A stretch of 64,000 nt of DNA from Kangiella aquimarina DSM 16071 (lineage in GTDB: Bacteria; Pseudomonadota; Gammaproteobacteria; Enterobacterales; Kangiellaceae): NCBI RefSeq assembly GCF_000374105.1, contig NZ_KB893650.1, forward strand, positions 1,769,145 to 1,833,144, given 5' to 3'. Below are positions 12,278-20,755 of the stretch, piece after piece (position 1 is the stretch's first letter; each line of letters opens with the position of its first letter). The notes below the pieces were generated by a model, which worked only from the letters and a program-made list of their open reading frames with translations, searched no databases and was not told the origin of the DNA. The position numbers were made by a program, and so were the translations under genes.

Positions 12278-13603
12278 TTATTGAGTTTTATTCTTGAGAA
12301 CTCGTAGGAAAACAAGCTCGCCAACCACAATCACAGTTAAGCCAATTAAACTTGCCCAGATAACGAATGGGTCCATTTGCCATTTAATCCAAAGAAAGAC
12401 TGAGAGTATGATGGCATCAAGCGTAATCGCAATTAAAACAATTATCGGATTAGCGCCAACATCATTTCTTAACTTAACCAATACGCCCCAGTGAATGGCA
12501 ATATCCATGAGGATATAAAAAATCACACCCATGGAAGCAATTCGACTTAAGTCAAAAAATAGAGTCAAAAACATGGCAATAACGACCGTGTAAACCACAT
12601 TATGCTTTTGAATACTGCCGGGCATACCCAAATGACTATGTGGAACCAGTTTCATCTTGGTAAGCATGGTTAACATTCTTGAAACTGCGAAAATACTAGC
12701 AATAACACCGGAGACTGTCGCTACAATCGCAAATAGCACGGTAATGGTCAGCCCCCATTGTCCAAAGGCTGGTCTTGCTGCTTCAGCTAAAGAATAATCG
12801 CGAGCAGAAACTATTTCAGGAATACTAAGATTACTGCTAACTGAAACCGCGACCAGCAAGTAAACTAAGGTACAAATTCCAATTGCAATAGCAATGGCTC
12901 TGGGAATATTCTTTTTTGGCTCAATGAGTTCATCACCGCTATTCGTGATGGTTGTAAATCCCTTATAGGCCAAAACACTTAATGCCACTGCTGAGATAAA
13001 ACCCCAGGCCGGATAAATATCTAACTTCTCAGTGAGTTGAGAACGGTTAGCGGTATCAAGCAAACTATTGAAATCGAATCCGGCCGCCCATAATCCTCCG
13101 AGAGCTAGAAGAAATAAACCAATAGCCTTAATGAAAGCCATGGCTACCGATAATCTTTCAATATACTTATTACCAATAATGTTAATCAGAAAAGCAAATA
13201 CCAGTAACAATGCCCCTAACAAAGGAACTGCCCACTGTCCTAACTGGTCAATCTCAAAAAGCTGTAATGTGTAAGTACCAAATGTTCTGGCAACCAGGCT
13301 TTGATTGATGATCATTGAAAAGAACATCAATAATGCAAAAATCGCTGTGGTGGCACCCTTACCATAGGCCTTTTGCAGAAACATGGCGATACCGCCGGAA
13401 GAAGGATAGTTTTGTGAGAGTTTGATGTAGGAATATGCGCAAATACTGGTAACAATCATGCCAGCAAGAAAAGCCAGCGGAAATAAAGCATTAGCTAATT
13501 CAGCAATTTGCCCTGTTAAGGCAAAGATACCAGCGCCAATCATAACGCCCGTGCCCATTGAAACAGCGCCTAATAACGATAGCGATTTTTTCGAATCACT
13601 CAT
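12278..13603 (-). CDS. APC-superfamily amino-acid permease
   Basis: A 441-residue integral membrane protein with about 12 predicted transmembrane helices. The N-terminal TM1 motif GVMIGAGIFALTGQIA is the classic G-[SA]-x-[IV]-G-[SA]-G-I-F unwound helix of APC transporters that binds the substrate's amino and carboxyl groups. A conserved GDELIEPKKNIPRAI loop after TM6 is also characteristic. It probably takes up an amino acid by proton symport or exchange; the substrate cannot be read. It lies 68 bp upstream of nothing operonic on its own strand, and downstream (12211-12277) only a weak hairpin separates it from the ergothioneine operon, which begins on the same strand. Confidence 0.88.
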   Translation of the reverse strand: MSDSKKSLSLLGAVSMGTGVMIGAGIFALTGQIAELANALFPLAFLAGMIVTSICAYSYIKLSQNYPSSGGIAMFLQKAYGKGATTAIFALLMFFSMIINQSLVARTFGTYTLQLFEIDQLGQWAVPLLGALLLVFAFLINIIGNKYIERLSVAMAFIKAIGLFLLALGGLWAAGFDFNSLLDTANRSQLTEKLDIYPAWGFISAVALSVLAYKGFTTITNSGDELIEPKKNIPRAIAIAIGICTLVYLLVAVSVSSNLSIPEIVSARDYSLAEAARPAFGQWGLTITVLFAIVATVSGVIASIFAVSRMLTMLTKMKLVPHSHLGMPGSIQKHNVVYTVVIAMFLTLFFDLSRIASMGVIFYILMDIAIHWGVLVKLRNDVGANPIIVLIAITLDAIILSVFLWIKWQMDPFVIWASLIGLTVIVVGELVFLRVLKNKTQ

Positions 13604-13654
13604 GCAAGCTCCATCAATCGGTTTTCAACCAGCCTACGTGAATGAAATAAATTT

Positions 13655-14035
13655 TCAAGCGTGAGCCTTTTCCTCCATAAGCCCCACTAGATTGTTATCA
13701 GGATCTCGCAGAAAACCAGTCCACAGATCATGGTCAGGCATATTGGCCGCCAATTGGGGTTCACGCTCCGCTTTCGCGCCCTGCTCTACAAACGCCTTAT
13801 AAGCAGACTCGATATCATTGACGTTAAAATAAAGTATGGAATTGGCACCAACAGCTCCAGCGCCTTGAGGTGTGCTTAGCATAATTCTAACTGCATCAGC
13901 ATTGAGGAAAGCTAGGTTAGGACCTGCGCTAAACAAAAACTCCAAACCTAAGATGTCTCTATAGAATTCTAAAGCTTTATCAACATCACTTACCGTAATG
14001 GCAATTTGTTTAATGCTGGACACTTTTGTAGTCAT
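13655..14035 (-). CDS. VOC-family (glyoxalase/bleomycin-resistance-like) protein
   Basis: A 127-residue single-unit vicinal-oxygen-chelate protein. The start is the ATG at 14035 (MTTKVSSIKQIAITV) with AAGGGA upstream; the TTG at 14050 is less likely. The beta-alpha-beta-beta-beta repeats are visible as IKQIAITVSDVDKALEFYRDILGLEF and, in the second half, LYFNVNDIESAYKAFVEQGA, ending in FLRDPDNNLVGLMEE, where the last Glu is the usual metal ligand. The substrate is unknown. The gene follows the Kelch-protein gene by 17 bp and is probably co-transcribed with it. Confidence 0.8.
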   Translation of the reverse strand: MTTKVSSIKQIAITVSDVDKALEFYRDILGLEFLFSAGPNLAFLNADAVRIMLSTPQGAGAVGANSILYFNVNDIESAYKAFVEQGAKAEREPQLAANMPDHDLWTGFLRDPDNNLVGLMEEKAHA

Positions 14036-14052
14036 AATAAGTCCCTTCAAAA

Positions 14053-15045
14053 TTATAATGTAAACACAGATAGTCTATTGCTAGTGCCTTTTGCTCCAGC
14101 TTGAGTTGCACCAGCAACTACATAAATACTATCGTTTATGGCTACTGCGCCCAGGCCGTGGCGAGGAACAGGCATTTCGCCAATGTGTTGCCACTTGTCT
14201 TCTTGTGGTGAATATTGCCATACCTTTTTATAGACGCCACCGCCATTATCAAAATACTCACCGCCAAAAACATAGATGTGATCATTCATCACCGCTGCGG
14301 CTAGTCCACCTTGCGCTTGCGGCAATGGTGCACGACTGTGCCATTTGTCAGCTTTATAATCATAGACTTCATGTTTGTCGAGATTGCCGCCTTCGACGGT
14401 ACGCCCACCAATAACGTGCCAAAGCTCGTTGAGATATGCGCCTGCAGCACTGTTACGAGCGGTTGGAATCGGATGTGCACAATCCCAGGTCATGCTGGAA
14501 GGATCAAACACTTTATGGCTACTGGCGTCACTATGGTCACTCCAGTTGCCATTATTCAATCCTTTGGGTCTTCTTCCACTTGCTAAGTGAATGCGTCCGT
14601 TGATAGATGTAGCAACTGTTTCACACAGCGGATAACTCATATGGTTGGGATATTTGCGCCAGCGTTTATTTTCTTCATCAAGTACCAAGACATCTCGACT
14701 TCCCGTCCAGCTACCACGCTCAGAAACGGTAAAGCCACTGAAAGCGAATAGTTTGTCATTATGAGAAATTAGAAAAGGATGGTGCCTGGGTTCAGGCAAA
14801 GCAATGGATTGCTGCCACGAGTCAGCGGTTGGATCATAAACAACTACATCTGAAAGCACTTCAAGTTCATTATTGTTAACCGTTAAACCACCAGCCACAT
14901 AAATCTTACCTTTATGTACCGCTGGATATATTTCCTGAACATTAAAAGGCAGCGAAGCCTTAGTTTCCCACTTAGCCACACCGGGCAAAGCAATCGCCGA
15001 AGCAGACAATAAAGAACCTTTTAGAAACGTACGGCGTGTGAACAT
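14053..15045 (-). CDS. Tat-exported Kelch-repeat protein
   Basis: A 330-residue periplasmic Kelch-type beta-propeller. The N-terminus MFTRRTFLKGSLLSASAIALPG is a twin-arginine signal (RRTFLK followed by a mild hydrophobic stretch and an Ala-rich cleavage region). About six blades follow, each with the G-G doublet and spaced Tyr/Trp of Kelch repeats: for example IYVAGGLTVNN, ELWHVIGGRTVEGG, HIYVFGGEYFDNG and SIYVVAGATQ. Some Kelch proteins of this size are sialic-acid mutarotases or galactose-oxidase-like lectins, but no catalytic feature is clear here. A VOC gene follows within 17 bp. Confidence 0.82.
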   Translation of the reverse strand: MFTRRTFLKGSLLSASAIALPGVAKWETKASLPFNVQEIYPAVHKGKIYVAGGLTVNNNELEVLSDVVVYDPTADSWQQSIALPEPRHHPFLISHNDKLFAFSGFTVSERGSWTGSRDVLVLDEENKRWRKYPNHMSYPLCETVATSINGRIHLASGRRPKGLNNGNWSDHSDASSHKVFDPSSMTWDCAHPIPTARNSAAGAYLNELWHVIGGRTVEGGNLDKHEVYDYKADKWHSRAPLPQAQGGLAAAVMNDHIYVFGGEYFDNGGGVYKKVWQYSPQEDKWQHIGEMPVPRHGLGAVAINDSIYVVAGATQAGAKGTSNRLSVFTL

Positions 15046-15116
15046 AGTGTGTGCTCCTATTATGCGTAGGTTGCCCTACAAGAGCTAATACTAGACGTAC
15101 CTTTGTGAATTGCAAT

Positions 15117-15151
15117 AAAAAAATGCCTGTGAGCTATTCAACAAACAGGCA
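15117..15151 (-). terminator. Rho-independent terminator of the SDR gene
   Basis: A 7-bp stem (15124-15130 with 15145-15151) is flanked on the plus strand by an A-run at 15117-15123, which reads as a T-run after the hairpin on the minus strand. It sits 38 bases beyond the SDR stop codon. Confidence 0.7.
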
Positions 15152-15189
15152 CAACTGTGACTAACGTTAAGGGGAATTTAGTCTATTAA

Positions 15190-15948
15190 TTACCTTGCCA
15201 GATAACCACCATCGATATTTATCGCTTGGCCAGTCACGAAGCTGGATTTGTCAGAACAGAGCCACATGACGCTGTCGGATATTTCTTCGGGCCGCCCTGC
15301 ACGTTCCATTGGCTGCAATTTTGCAAACTCTGCCTGAATCGCCGGATCATGATTGGTAATCCTTTCAACCATCTCGGTCATAATAACTGCTGGGCAAATG
15401 GCGTTGACGCGAATATTACGAGTGGCGTATTCAAGCGCTGCGGTTTTGGTGAGCTGAATAACGCCGCCTTTTGAAGCGCAGTAGGCAGGTAAATTCATGA
15501 AGCCGACTTCGCCGGCAATGGAGGAGATGTTGACGATCACACCACTGCCCTGCTCGCGCATGATGTCTAGTTCATGTTTCATACCGTAGAAGACGCCATA
15601 CAGATTGACTTTTATAGTGCGGTCAAAGTTTTCGAAGGTGCAGTCAGCTGTTTCATTCTGCTCGCCTTCAATACCAGCATTGTTGACTGCATAATCCAAT
15701 CGTCCATATCGATCTTTGATAGTTTCAAATAGATATTTAACTGACTCAAGATCAGACACATCGGTTTTAACGAATAAAGCATCACCACCTTTCTGCCGAA
15801 TGCTGTCAGCCAGTTTTTCACCACGCTCCTGATCGAGGTCGCTAATGACTACAGAGTCTTTACGTTCCGCAAATGCTTCTACAATAGCTTTTCCTATTCC
15901 TGCGCTGCCGCCGGTTACCAGTGCTACTTTACGTTCTGTCTGTGCCAT
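15190..15948 (-). CDS. Short-chain dehydrogenase/reductase (classical SDR)
   Basis: A 252-residue NAD(P)-dependent oxidoreductase of the classical SDR family. The cofactor motif is TGGSAGIGKAI at residues 13-23; VVISDLDQERG with an acidic residue after beta-2 suggests NAD rather than NADP preference. NNAG lies near residue 90, the catalytic Ser is in VNISSIAGEVG, and the Tyr-Lys pair is in YCASKG near residue 156. The end, TGQAINIDGGYLAR, is a usual SDR terminus. The substrate is unknown. A perfect FNR/DNR-type palindrome lies in the divergent promoter region shared with the pirin gene, with a TAATCT -10-like hexamer (15985-15990) on this strand. Confidence 0.88.
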   Translation of the reverse strand: MAQTERKVALVTGGSAGIGKAIVEAFAERKDSVVISDLDQERGEKLADSIRQKGGDALFVKTDVSDLESVKYLFETIKDRYGRLDYAVNNAGIEGEQNETADCTFENFDRTIKVNLYGVFYGMKHELDIMREQGSGVIVNISSIAGEVGFMNLPAYCASKGGVIQLTKTAALEYATRNIRVNAICPAVIMTEMVERITNHDPAIQAEFAKLQPMERAGRPEEISDSVMWLCSDKSSFVTGQAINIDGGYLAR

Positions 15949-16011
15949 AGTGTTTCCCTTTTCCTTGATATTGGCCTTAGAGTTAGATTAACTCTTTATA
16001 GGCTGGATTTC

Positions 16012-16025
16012 TTGATATATATCAA
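16012..16025. promoter_or_regulatory. FNR/DNR-type box between SDR and pirin genes
   Basis: TTGATATATATCAA matches the FNR/DNR consensus TTGAT-N4-ATCAA at all ten defined positions. It lies in the divergent intergenic region. -10-like hexamers occur on both sides at about the class II distance (TAATCT on the minus strand at 15985-15990; TATAGT at 16046-16051 or TAGAAT at 16051-16056 on the plus strand), so it could act bidirectionally. A DNR-like regulator is encoded at 29907. Confidence 0.65.
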
Positions 16026-16088
16026 AAGAAAGGTCAATTTTAGTTTATAGTAGAATGTACTGAATTTAATGATTAGGGAGGCAAATGC

Positions 16089-17003
16089 ATGAGTAACCTT
16101 GCAAACAATGAACTGGAAATACAGTGTCAGGAAAAGCCCTGCTCGGCTATTGAGCGAGTCATTAAGCCCCGCGATAAGGATTTAGGTGAGTTTATGGTTC
16201 GTCGCTCAATACCTACTCACGAACAGAAACAGATTGGTCCCTGGGTTTTCTTTGATCACATGGGTCCTGCAGTATTCCAACCCGGCCAAGGCGTTAACGT
16301 TCGCCCACATCCACACATTAACCTTGCCACCGTCACCTATTTGTTCGCAGGTGAAATCCTCCATCGTGATTCACTGGGTAGCGAGCAGCCCATTCAACCT
16401 GGCGATATTAATTTGATGGTTGCTGGCAAAGGCATTGTTCACTCTGAACGTGAGCGCCGCGAAGTAACAGATTCAGTTCATCAGTTGCATGGTTTACAGC
16501 TGTGGCTAGCCTTGCCCGAAAAAGATGAAGAGATTGAACCAGCCTTCTATCACTACCCGAGCGCCGATATTCCTGAGCTTGAGGTTGATGGCATAACAGT
16601 AAAGGTAATGATGGGTAGTGCCTTTGGTAAAACCTCGCCGGTAAAGACTTTTGCGAAGACTATTTATCTTGAGGCAAGCATGGATCATGAGCAAACTCTG
16701 GCGCTTCCTGATGCCGATGAACGTGGGCTTTATGTAGTCGAAGGTGAAGTAGAAATTGATGGTGTCACTATTGAAGAACACTCCATGGCTATATTGAACG
16801 GAAATCCCGAGTTAAAAGTGACCGCTACAAAATCCAGCCGCGTGGCACTGATTGGTGGCGAACACCTTGGAAAGCGCTATATTGAGTGGAACTTTGTTTC
16901 CAGCCGTAAAGAACGTATCGAACAGGCTAAGCAAGAATGGAAAGATGGTAAATATCCCAAAGTCCCGGGGGATGAGTTAGAATTTATTCCTCTTCCCGAG
17001 TAA
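16089..17003 (+). CDS. Pirin-family protein
   Basis: A 304-residue bicupin of the pirin family. The N-terminal cupin holds the metal-binding HPHINLATVTY motif (two His) with further His in GIVHSER, and LHGLQLWLALPEKDE is the family signature before the second cupin. Bacterial pirins bind Fe or Zn; some have quercetinase-type activity and others modulate partner enzymes such as pyruvate dehydrogenase E1, so the specific role is open. An AGGGAGG precedes the ATG by 7 bases. The upstream perfect FNR/DNR-type palindrome suggests induction under low oxygen or nitric oxide. Confidence 0.92.
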   Translation: MSNLANNELEIQCQEKPCSAIERVIKPRDKDLGEFMVRRSIPTHEQKQIGPWVFFDHMGPAVFQPGQGVNVRPHPHINLATVTYLFAGEILHRDSLGSEQPIQPGDINLMVAGKGIVHSERERREVTDSVHQLHGLQLWLALPEKDEEIEPAFYHYPSADIPELEVDGITVKVMMGSAFGKTSPVKTFAKTIYLEASMDHEQTLALPDADERGLYVVEGEVEIDGVTIEEHSMAILNGNPELKVTATKSSRVALIGGEHLGKRYIEWNFVSSRKERIEQAKQEWKDGKYPKVPGDELEFIPLPE

Positions 17004-17062
17004 ATTTCAAGCCTGAAGCAGTCTCATTTTTAATCAAGTAGAACATTAAGAAGGAATACTAA

Positions 17063-17518
17063 ATGATTGATATTAATTGGAGTTTGGTGGGCATGCACAG
17101 CATAACCCTTGCTGCGGCATATGTACTAGCACTCCCCATTGCACTCAATCGTGAAGCAAAAGCTCGCGGTGCTGGCTTGCGTACATTTCCTCTGGTCAGT
17201 ATAGCAGCATGTGGTTTTGTATTGATTGGAATTGACATATTCGATGGCTCAGATGCTGAAGCGCGAGTTGTTTCAGGAATTATCACCGGTATTGGTTTTA
17301 TTGGCGGTGGCGCGATTTTGAAAAATGATAATAAAGTCAGTGGTACTGCAACTGCCGCAAGTATCTGGGCAACGGGTGCAATTGGTATTGCTGCAGCTTA
17401 TAGCAGATACGAAGTCGCTCTATTAATTAGTGTCATTACATTCTTTACATTGCATTTTGGCTACAACGCCAAGAAAGTGGTTAAAGAAAGCGATGTTGAA
17501 ACAGAAGAGAAGTGTTAA
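17063..17518 (+). CDS. MgtC/SapB-family membrane protein
   Basis: A 151-residue protein with about four transmembrane segments, corresponding to the membrane domain of MgtC/SapB. The segment VVSGIITGIGFIGGGAILK, followed by VSGTATAASIWATGAIGIAAA, is diagnostic of the family (R-x-x-[AS]-x-[VI]-[VI]-[ST]-G-[IV]-G-F-[IL]-G-[AG]-G). It lacks the cytoplasmic ACT-like C-terminal domain of Salmonella MgtC. Such proteins are linked to magnesium limitation and modulation of the F-type ATPase; the role in this organism is not known. AAGGA lies 6 bases before the start. It is 59 bp after the pirin gene and 33 bp before the MoeB/ThiF gene. Confidence 0.87.
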   Translation: MIDINWSLVGMHSITLAAAYVLALPIALNREAKARGAGLRTFPLVSIAACGFVLIGIDIFDGSDAEARVVSGIITGIGFIGGGAILKNDNKVSGTATAASIWATGAIGIAAAYSRYEVALLISVITFFTLHFGYNAKKVVKESDVETEEKC

Positions 17519-17551
17519 AATCCAGCGCTTTTCATACCCTTAATAAATAGA

Positions 17552-18298
17552 ATGCTTACATCACAAGAGCTCATTCATTACAGTCGCCACATCATTCTTC
17601 CTGAAATTGATGAACATGGACAGGAAAAGCTCAAGCAGAGTTCTGTGCTGATCGTTGGTGCGGGTGGTCTTGGTTCTCCGGTGGCGATGTATCTCGCAGC
17701 GGCGGGCATTGGGAAGCTGATTATTGCAGACCATGACACGGTTGAACGCTCCAATTTACAAAGACAAATTATCCACTCTCTGGATTCTATTGGTAATGCT
17801 AAAGTCGAATCAGCAAAAGATACGCTTGAGAAGCTCAATCCATGGCTTAGGGTTGAATTAATCGAAACAAAGTTGCAGGAAGAGTCATTAAATACAGCAG
17901 TGTCTGGGGCTGATTTAATTGTCGACTGTTCTGATAATTACCCTACCCGTTTTGCGCTTAATCAAGCCTGTGTTGGAGTAGGCAAACCATTAGTATCTGG
18001 CTCAGCTGTTCAGTTCAATGGACAAGTTGCCGTATTAAATCAGTCACCCCACTCCGCCTGCTATCACTGTTTATATCAAGACGGGCTGTTCAATGAAGAA
18101 AGCTGCGAAAGTCAGGGGGTTTTAGCACCTGTTGTAGGTGTAATCGGTTCATTACAGGCTACCGAAGCCCTAAAAGTGTTGCTTGGTATTGGAAACAGCC
18201 TTGATAGTCGTTTATTAATTTATGATGCCCTCAACGCAACCTTTAAAACCATTGGCATCACCAAAGATCCCGCCTGTGAGGTTTGTAGTCATTCTTAA
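17552..18298 (+). CDS. MoeB/ThiF/HesA-family adenylyltransferase
   Basis: A 248-residue E1-like enzyme that would adenylate the C-terminal Gly-Gly of a sulfur-carrier protein (MoaD or ThiS). Visible are the ATP-binding VGAGGLGSPVAMYLAAAG (residues ~32-50), D-N-[LV]-Q-R-Q (SNLQRQIIH), DCSDNYPTRF and two zinc Cys pairs (CYHC near residue 172 and CEVC close to the end). The length and lack of a rhodanese domain fit MoeB or ThiF; sequence alone does not separate the two, and no moa or thi genes are adjacent. Confidence 0.87.
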   Translation: MLTSQELIHYSRHIILPEIDEHGQEKLKQSSVLIVGAGGLGSPVAMYLAAAGIGKLIIADHDTVERSNLQRQIIHSLDSIGNAKVESAKDTLEKLNPWLRVELIETKLQEESLNTAVSGADLIVDCSDNYPTRFALNQACVGVGKPLVSGSAVQFNGQVAVLNQSPHSACYHCLYQDGLFNEESCESQGVLAPVVGVIGSLQATEALKVLLGIGNSLDSRLLIYDALNATFKTIGITKDPACEVCSHS

Positions 18299-18304
18299 AA
18301 TCGT

Positions 18305-18361
18305 GTCATTGCGAGCGACTCTAAGTAGCGTTATTGAAGGAAATGCCTTCGGGTGCAATCT
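18305..18361. repeat. Possible degenerate intergenic palindromic repeat
   Basis: The sequence GTCATTGCGAGCG opens and GGTGCAATC closes a ~57-base segment whose ends are complementary (ATTGC with GCAAT), with an internal hairpin (18336-18340 with 18346-18350). The outer words resemble the short palindromic intergenic repeat 'GTCATTGCGAGC...GCAATC' seen in many proteobacteria. Only one copy lies in the window, so the call rests on resemblance. Confidence 0.35.
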
Positions 18362-18376
18362 TGAAGGGTATAAGCC

Positions 18377-19384
18377 CTATTCAAGTGTTTCTAAAACCTC
18401 GCCTAGTGATCTACCAAGTAGTCCACCCGGTATGACTTCCTTAATAAAATCAATTGCTCCCTCCTTCGACGAAAGTAATCCAACCAGATACATGAGCTTC
18501 TCATCAATGAAAGCCCTTATATCTTTATGATCAGTCCGTAAAATGCATATGGAATCAACGTTTACTGGCCTGCCTATCAACGGCGGCAGAATATATTGCT
18601 TTGTGAGTTGTTCCCAATAACCGTAAGGCAGCATTTCTGGTTTTATGATATGCACCCACACTCTCAGAAATGCAGCATCCATTAGCTCAAAACTTATTGA
18701 ACAGTAAGTATTCGAATGTATTTCTTTAACGAAAAGAGCTTTTCCATCAGAGGTCTGCTGCTTAAAACCTATAGTCGATAGTTTATTGCTGAAAATTGGT
18801 AGAATGTAGTTAGTAAGATAGAGTGAATCTAACGTTTTATTGGAAGGTTTATAAGAACCTAAACCTTCTGAATCAAGACAAGGAAACTTCTCGTTTAATG
18901 TTGCCAGTTCCTTATTAGAAAGAGTCTTTTCATTAGACTCAGTCGATAATATAGAAAGAACATTTTTAGTACTCTTGATATCATAAAATAGCTCAAACCA
19001 TGGTAACACCATTGATTCAATTAATTGGGAAATATCTTGAACGCTTGAATCAATGCTCTCATCCTTATCTATGTCGATAAAACCATTCCCACAAACTCTA
19101 ACCTTGGATACCTGTCCTCCAACCAATGGCTCATATTTACTGGGAAAGCTATTAAGCTCTGCGATACTCTGCACCAAATAAGGAGACCATATGTCAGCAA
19201 AGAGTTTGATTCTATAACCTGCTTCTGACCTAGATGTTCCTTTATCTAAAACTATCTGGACAACATGAAAAACATGATTTATGTTTCTTACGAAGTGCTT
19301 GCCAGGTGTTAAGATACTAAAACCTTTACTGTATAACTGGTCATCTAACTGCTTAGATAGGTTAGACTCGATTTCTTGTTTCAT
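18377..19384 (-). CDS. Hypothetical protein with two DUF4304-like halves, immunity island
   Basis: I do not recognise a firm family. The ~335-residue protein appears to be built of two related halves. Each has a G-F-[SK]-x2 turn followed by a 'F-V-[RK]-[NE]-I-[NH]' strand and a strand near 'V-x-I-K/I-x-F': compare residues ~20-60 (LYSKGFSIL ... HFVRNINHVF) with ~220-260 (LSTIGFKQQT ... LFVKEIHSNTYC). This resembles DUF4304-type immunity proteins. The start is ambiguous: GTG at 19405 overlaps the upstream gene by 8 bp, while ATG at 19384 does not; I use the ATG. There is no signal peptide. It is the last gene of the minus-strand immunity cluster. Confidence 0.6.
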   Translation of the reverse strand: MKQEIESNLSKQLDDQLYSKGFSILTPGKHFVRNINHVFHVVQIVLDKGTSRSEAGYRIKLFADIWSPYLVQSIAELNSFPSKYEPLVGGQVSKVRVCGNGFIDIDKDESIDSSVQDISQLIESMVLPWFELFYDIKSTKNVLSILSTESNEKTLSNKELATLNEKFPCLDSEGLGSYKPSNKTLDSLYLTNYILPIFSNKLSTIGFKQQTSDGKALFVKEIHSNTYCSISFELMDAAFLRVWVHIIKPEMLPYGYWEQLTKQYILPPLIGRPVNVDSICILRTDHKDIRAFIDEKLMYLVGLLSSKEGAIDFIKEVIPGGLLGRSLGEVLETLE

Positions 19385-19397
19385 AGGTCTATAAATA

Positions 19398-20141
19398 TTA
19401 CTCACAAGACAAGCTTAGTTCAGACAGGCTTTCTAGAACTATCCAGAAATTTAACTCTTCATCAACCATGCTTCGAATATAAGCAAACTTCATAAGGTAC
19501 TCAAAGTTCGGAAATCGGGCAGCACCTGGTAACTCTGAGCTCATAAACCAGGCCTCCCAGCCATCTCCAACTTCTTTAGCGTTAGGCACTAGTAGATACA
19601 AACCTGAGTCAACCAGCTCAGAGATTGCTATAGCATCTTTCAAAAACTCTGGAGGAAAGGTGGCAGGATCTTGCTCGTTATAATCATTAACATACTTTTT
19701 GGTAAACTCACCAGGCTGTTGCTTAGCCCATAAATCGTACCACTCTGGGTATTTATCACGAAGGTAACCCACATTAGTGGAATCTAATAACAATCCATCT
19801 TCAGCATCCAACTGCAACTGAATCCAACCATCGGTGGCACTGAGAAAATCTGTGTAAGAAACTGGGAGCGAGACTCCTAGCGTTTGCTCTAGCTGATTAA
19901 TATCTTCCTCTGAAGCAGGTTCAAACATTTGTTTTTGCGAAGAAAAAACTTCTTTCTCATACTCTGTATACAACTCTTCCTGAGTGGATAGTTTGCTAAA
20001 AGTTTGCTTTTGCCAGCAATATAGAAAGTCATTCCAATCTTCGGTTGTAGATTCGTATTTATAGCTATCCATTCGCTCCCTACTCTCGTTACAGCCTAGT
20101 AAAACAATGACTGTAATGAGTAACATCAAGATTCTTAACAT
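19398..20141 (-). CDS. SUKH (SMI1/KNR4)-family lipoprotein, immunity-like
   Basis: A 247-residue lipoprotein: MLRILMLLITVIVLLGC carries a clear lipobox (LLGC). The domain from residue ~75 has the SUKH pattern: SEEDINQLEQTLGVSLPVSYTDFL, then TDGW. SUKH proteins are best known as immunity partners of polymorphic toxins, normally cytosolic, so a lipoprotein version would act in the periplasm or at the outer membrane, perhaps against toxins acting there. It has a decayed close paralogue at 22390-22842, which shows duplication within this cluster. No toxin gene is adjacent. It ends 13 bp before the next gene downstream (ATG choice). Confidence 0.75.
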   Translation of the reverse strand: MLRILMLLITVIVLLGCNESRERMDSYKYESTTEDWNDFLYCWQKQTFSKLSTQEELYTEYEKEVFSSQKQMFEPASEEDINQLEQTLGVSLPVSYTDFLSATDGWIQLQLDAEDGLLLDSTNVGYLRDKYPEWYDLWAKQQPGEFTKKYVNDYNEQDPATFPPEFLKDAIAISELVDSGLYLLVPNAKEVGDGWEAWFMSSELPGAARFPNFEYLMKFAYIRSMVDEELNFWIVLESLSELSLSCE

Positions 20142-20153
20142 TTTCTAGGCCAA

Positions 20154-20753
20154 TTAACTAATCAAAGGCTCATCATCCCAAAACTCTTTAACGAAGCCAA
20201 ACCCTTTTAATCCAGAGTAAAGTACTCGCTGCTTAAACCGCTCAGAAACATAGCATGTTGTTTTACTGTCAGGTAAAACAAAAAGATCTACTCCTTCTAA
20301 CTTTGACTCGTCAAAAACCCATGTATGGATAGAAGAAAAATATTCGGGACGTTTTTCGTATCCAGTGCGTTTACCAGTACTTTTCTCCCTATCAAGACAG
20401 TCAACTTCTGTTGTAACAACAATCATATAAAAATCTTCGTTAGGCGCATCCTTAAGTTTCACAGGATACAATTTTGCATGCTTATCAAATATATCCGATA
20501 AAGCATCAACAGCTTTTTGGCTAACCAAATGAATAACTCCAGATGAAGGGGCGTCACCTATGGGACTAGGTTTTCTTTTCTTTTTGCCATCACCTAAGTA
20601 CTGTTCTAGTAAAGGTGGCTCCCATTCATTCATAGAGGTCGGCAGTGGCACGCCCATTAAAGGATCGTACCATTGCATTTTCTCATCGTCAGACTCACTT
20701 ACAGCAAGGTAACCTGCGTAGGTTAAATTTGGATACGACCACTCATAAAACAT
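20154..20753 (-). CDS. DUF1629/Imm-MXAN_0049-like immunity protein
   Basis: About 199 residues from ATG 20753 (MFYEWSYPNLTYAGYL), only 2 bp after the preceding gene's stop; a longer frame from 20801 would overlap that gene. The C-terminal third has the DUF1629 pattern: an 'I-x-x-[YW]-V-F-D/R-E' strand (HTWVFDESKL), 'D-L-F-V-L-P-D' and the ending YVSERFKQRVLYSGLKGFGF, which closely follows that family's SEEFKRRVE-x2-GLTGFxF signature. DUF1629 proteins are found as immunity proteins for contact-dependent or secreted toxins. It is cytosolic, with no signal peptide. It is part of a same-strand cluster with other immunity-type genes. Confidence 0.65.
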   Translation of the reverse strand: MFYEWSYPNLTYAGYLAVSESDDEKMQWYDPLMGVPLPTSMNEWEPPLLEQYLGDGKKKRKPSPIGDAPSSGVIHLVSQKAVDALSDIFDKHAKLYPVKLKDAPNEDFYMIVVTTEVDCLDREKSTGKRTGYEKRPEYFSSIHTWVFDESKLEGVDLFVLPDSKTTCYVSERFKQRVLYSGLKGFGFVKEFWDDEPLIS

Positions 20754-20755
20754 AT

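Noticed and set aside
14091-14590. Several plus-strand frames opposite the Kelch gene
   Set aside because: They are shadows of the Kelch gene: no RBS, odd composition, and no family match.
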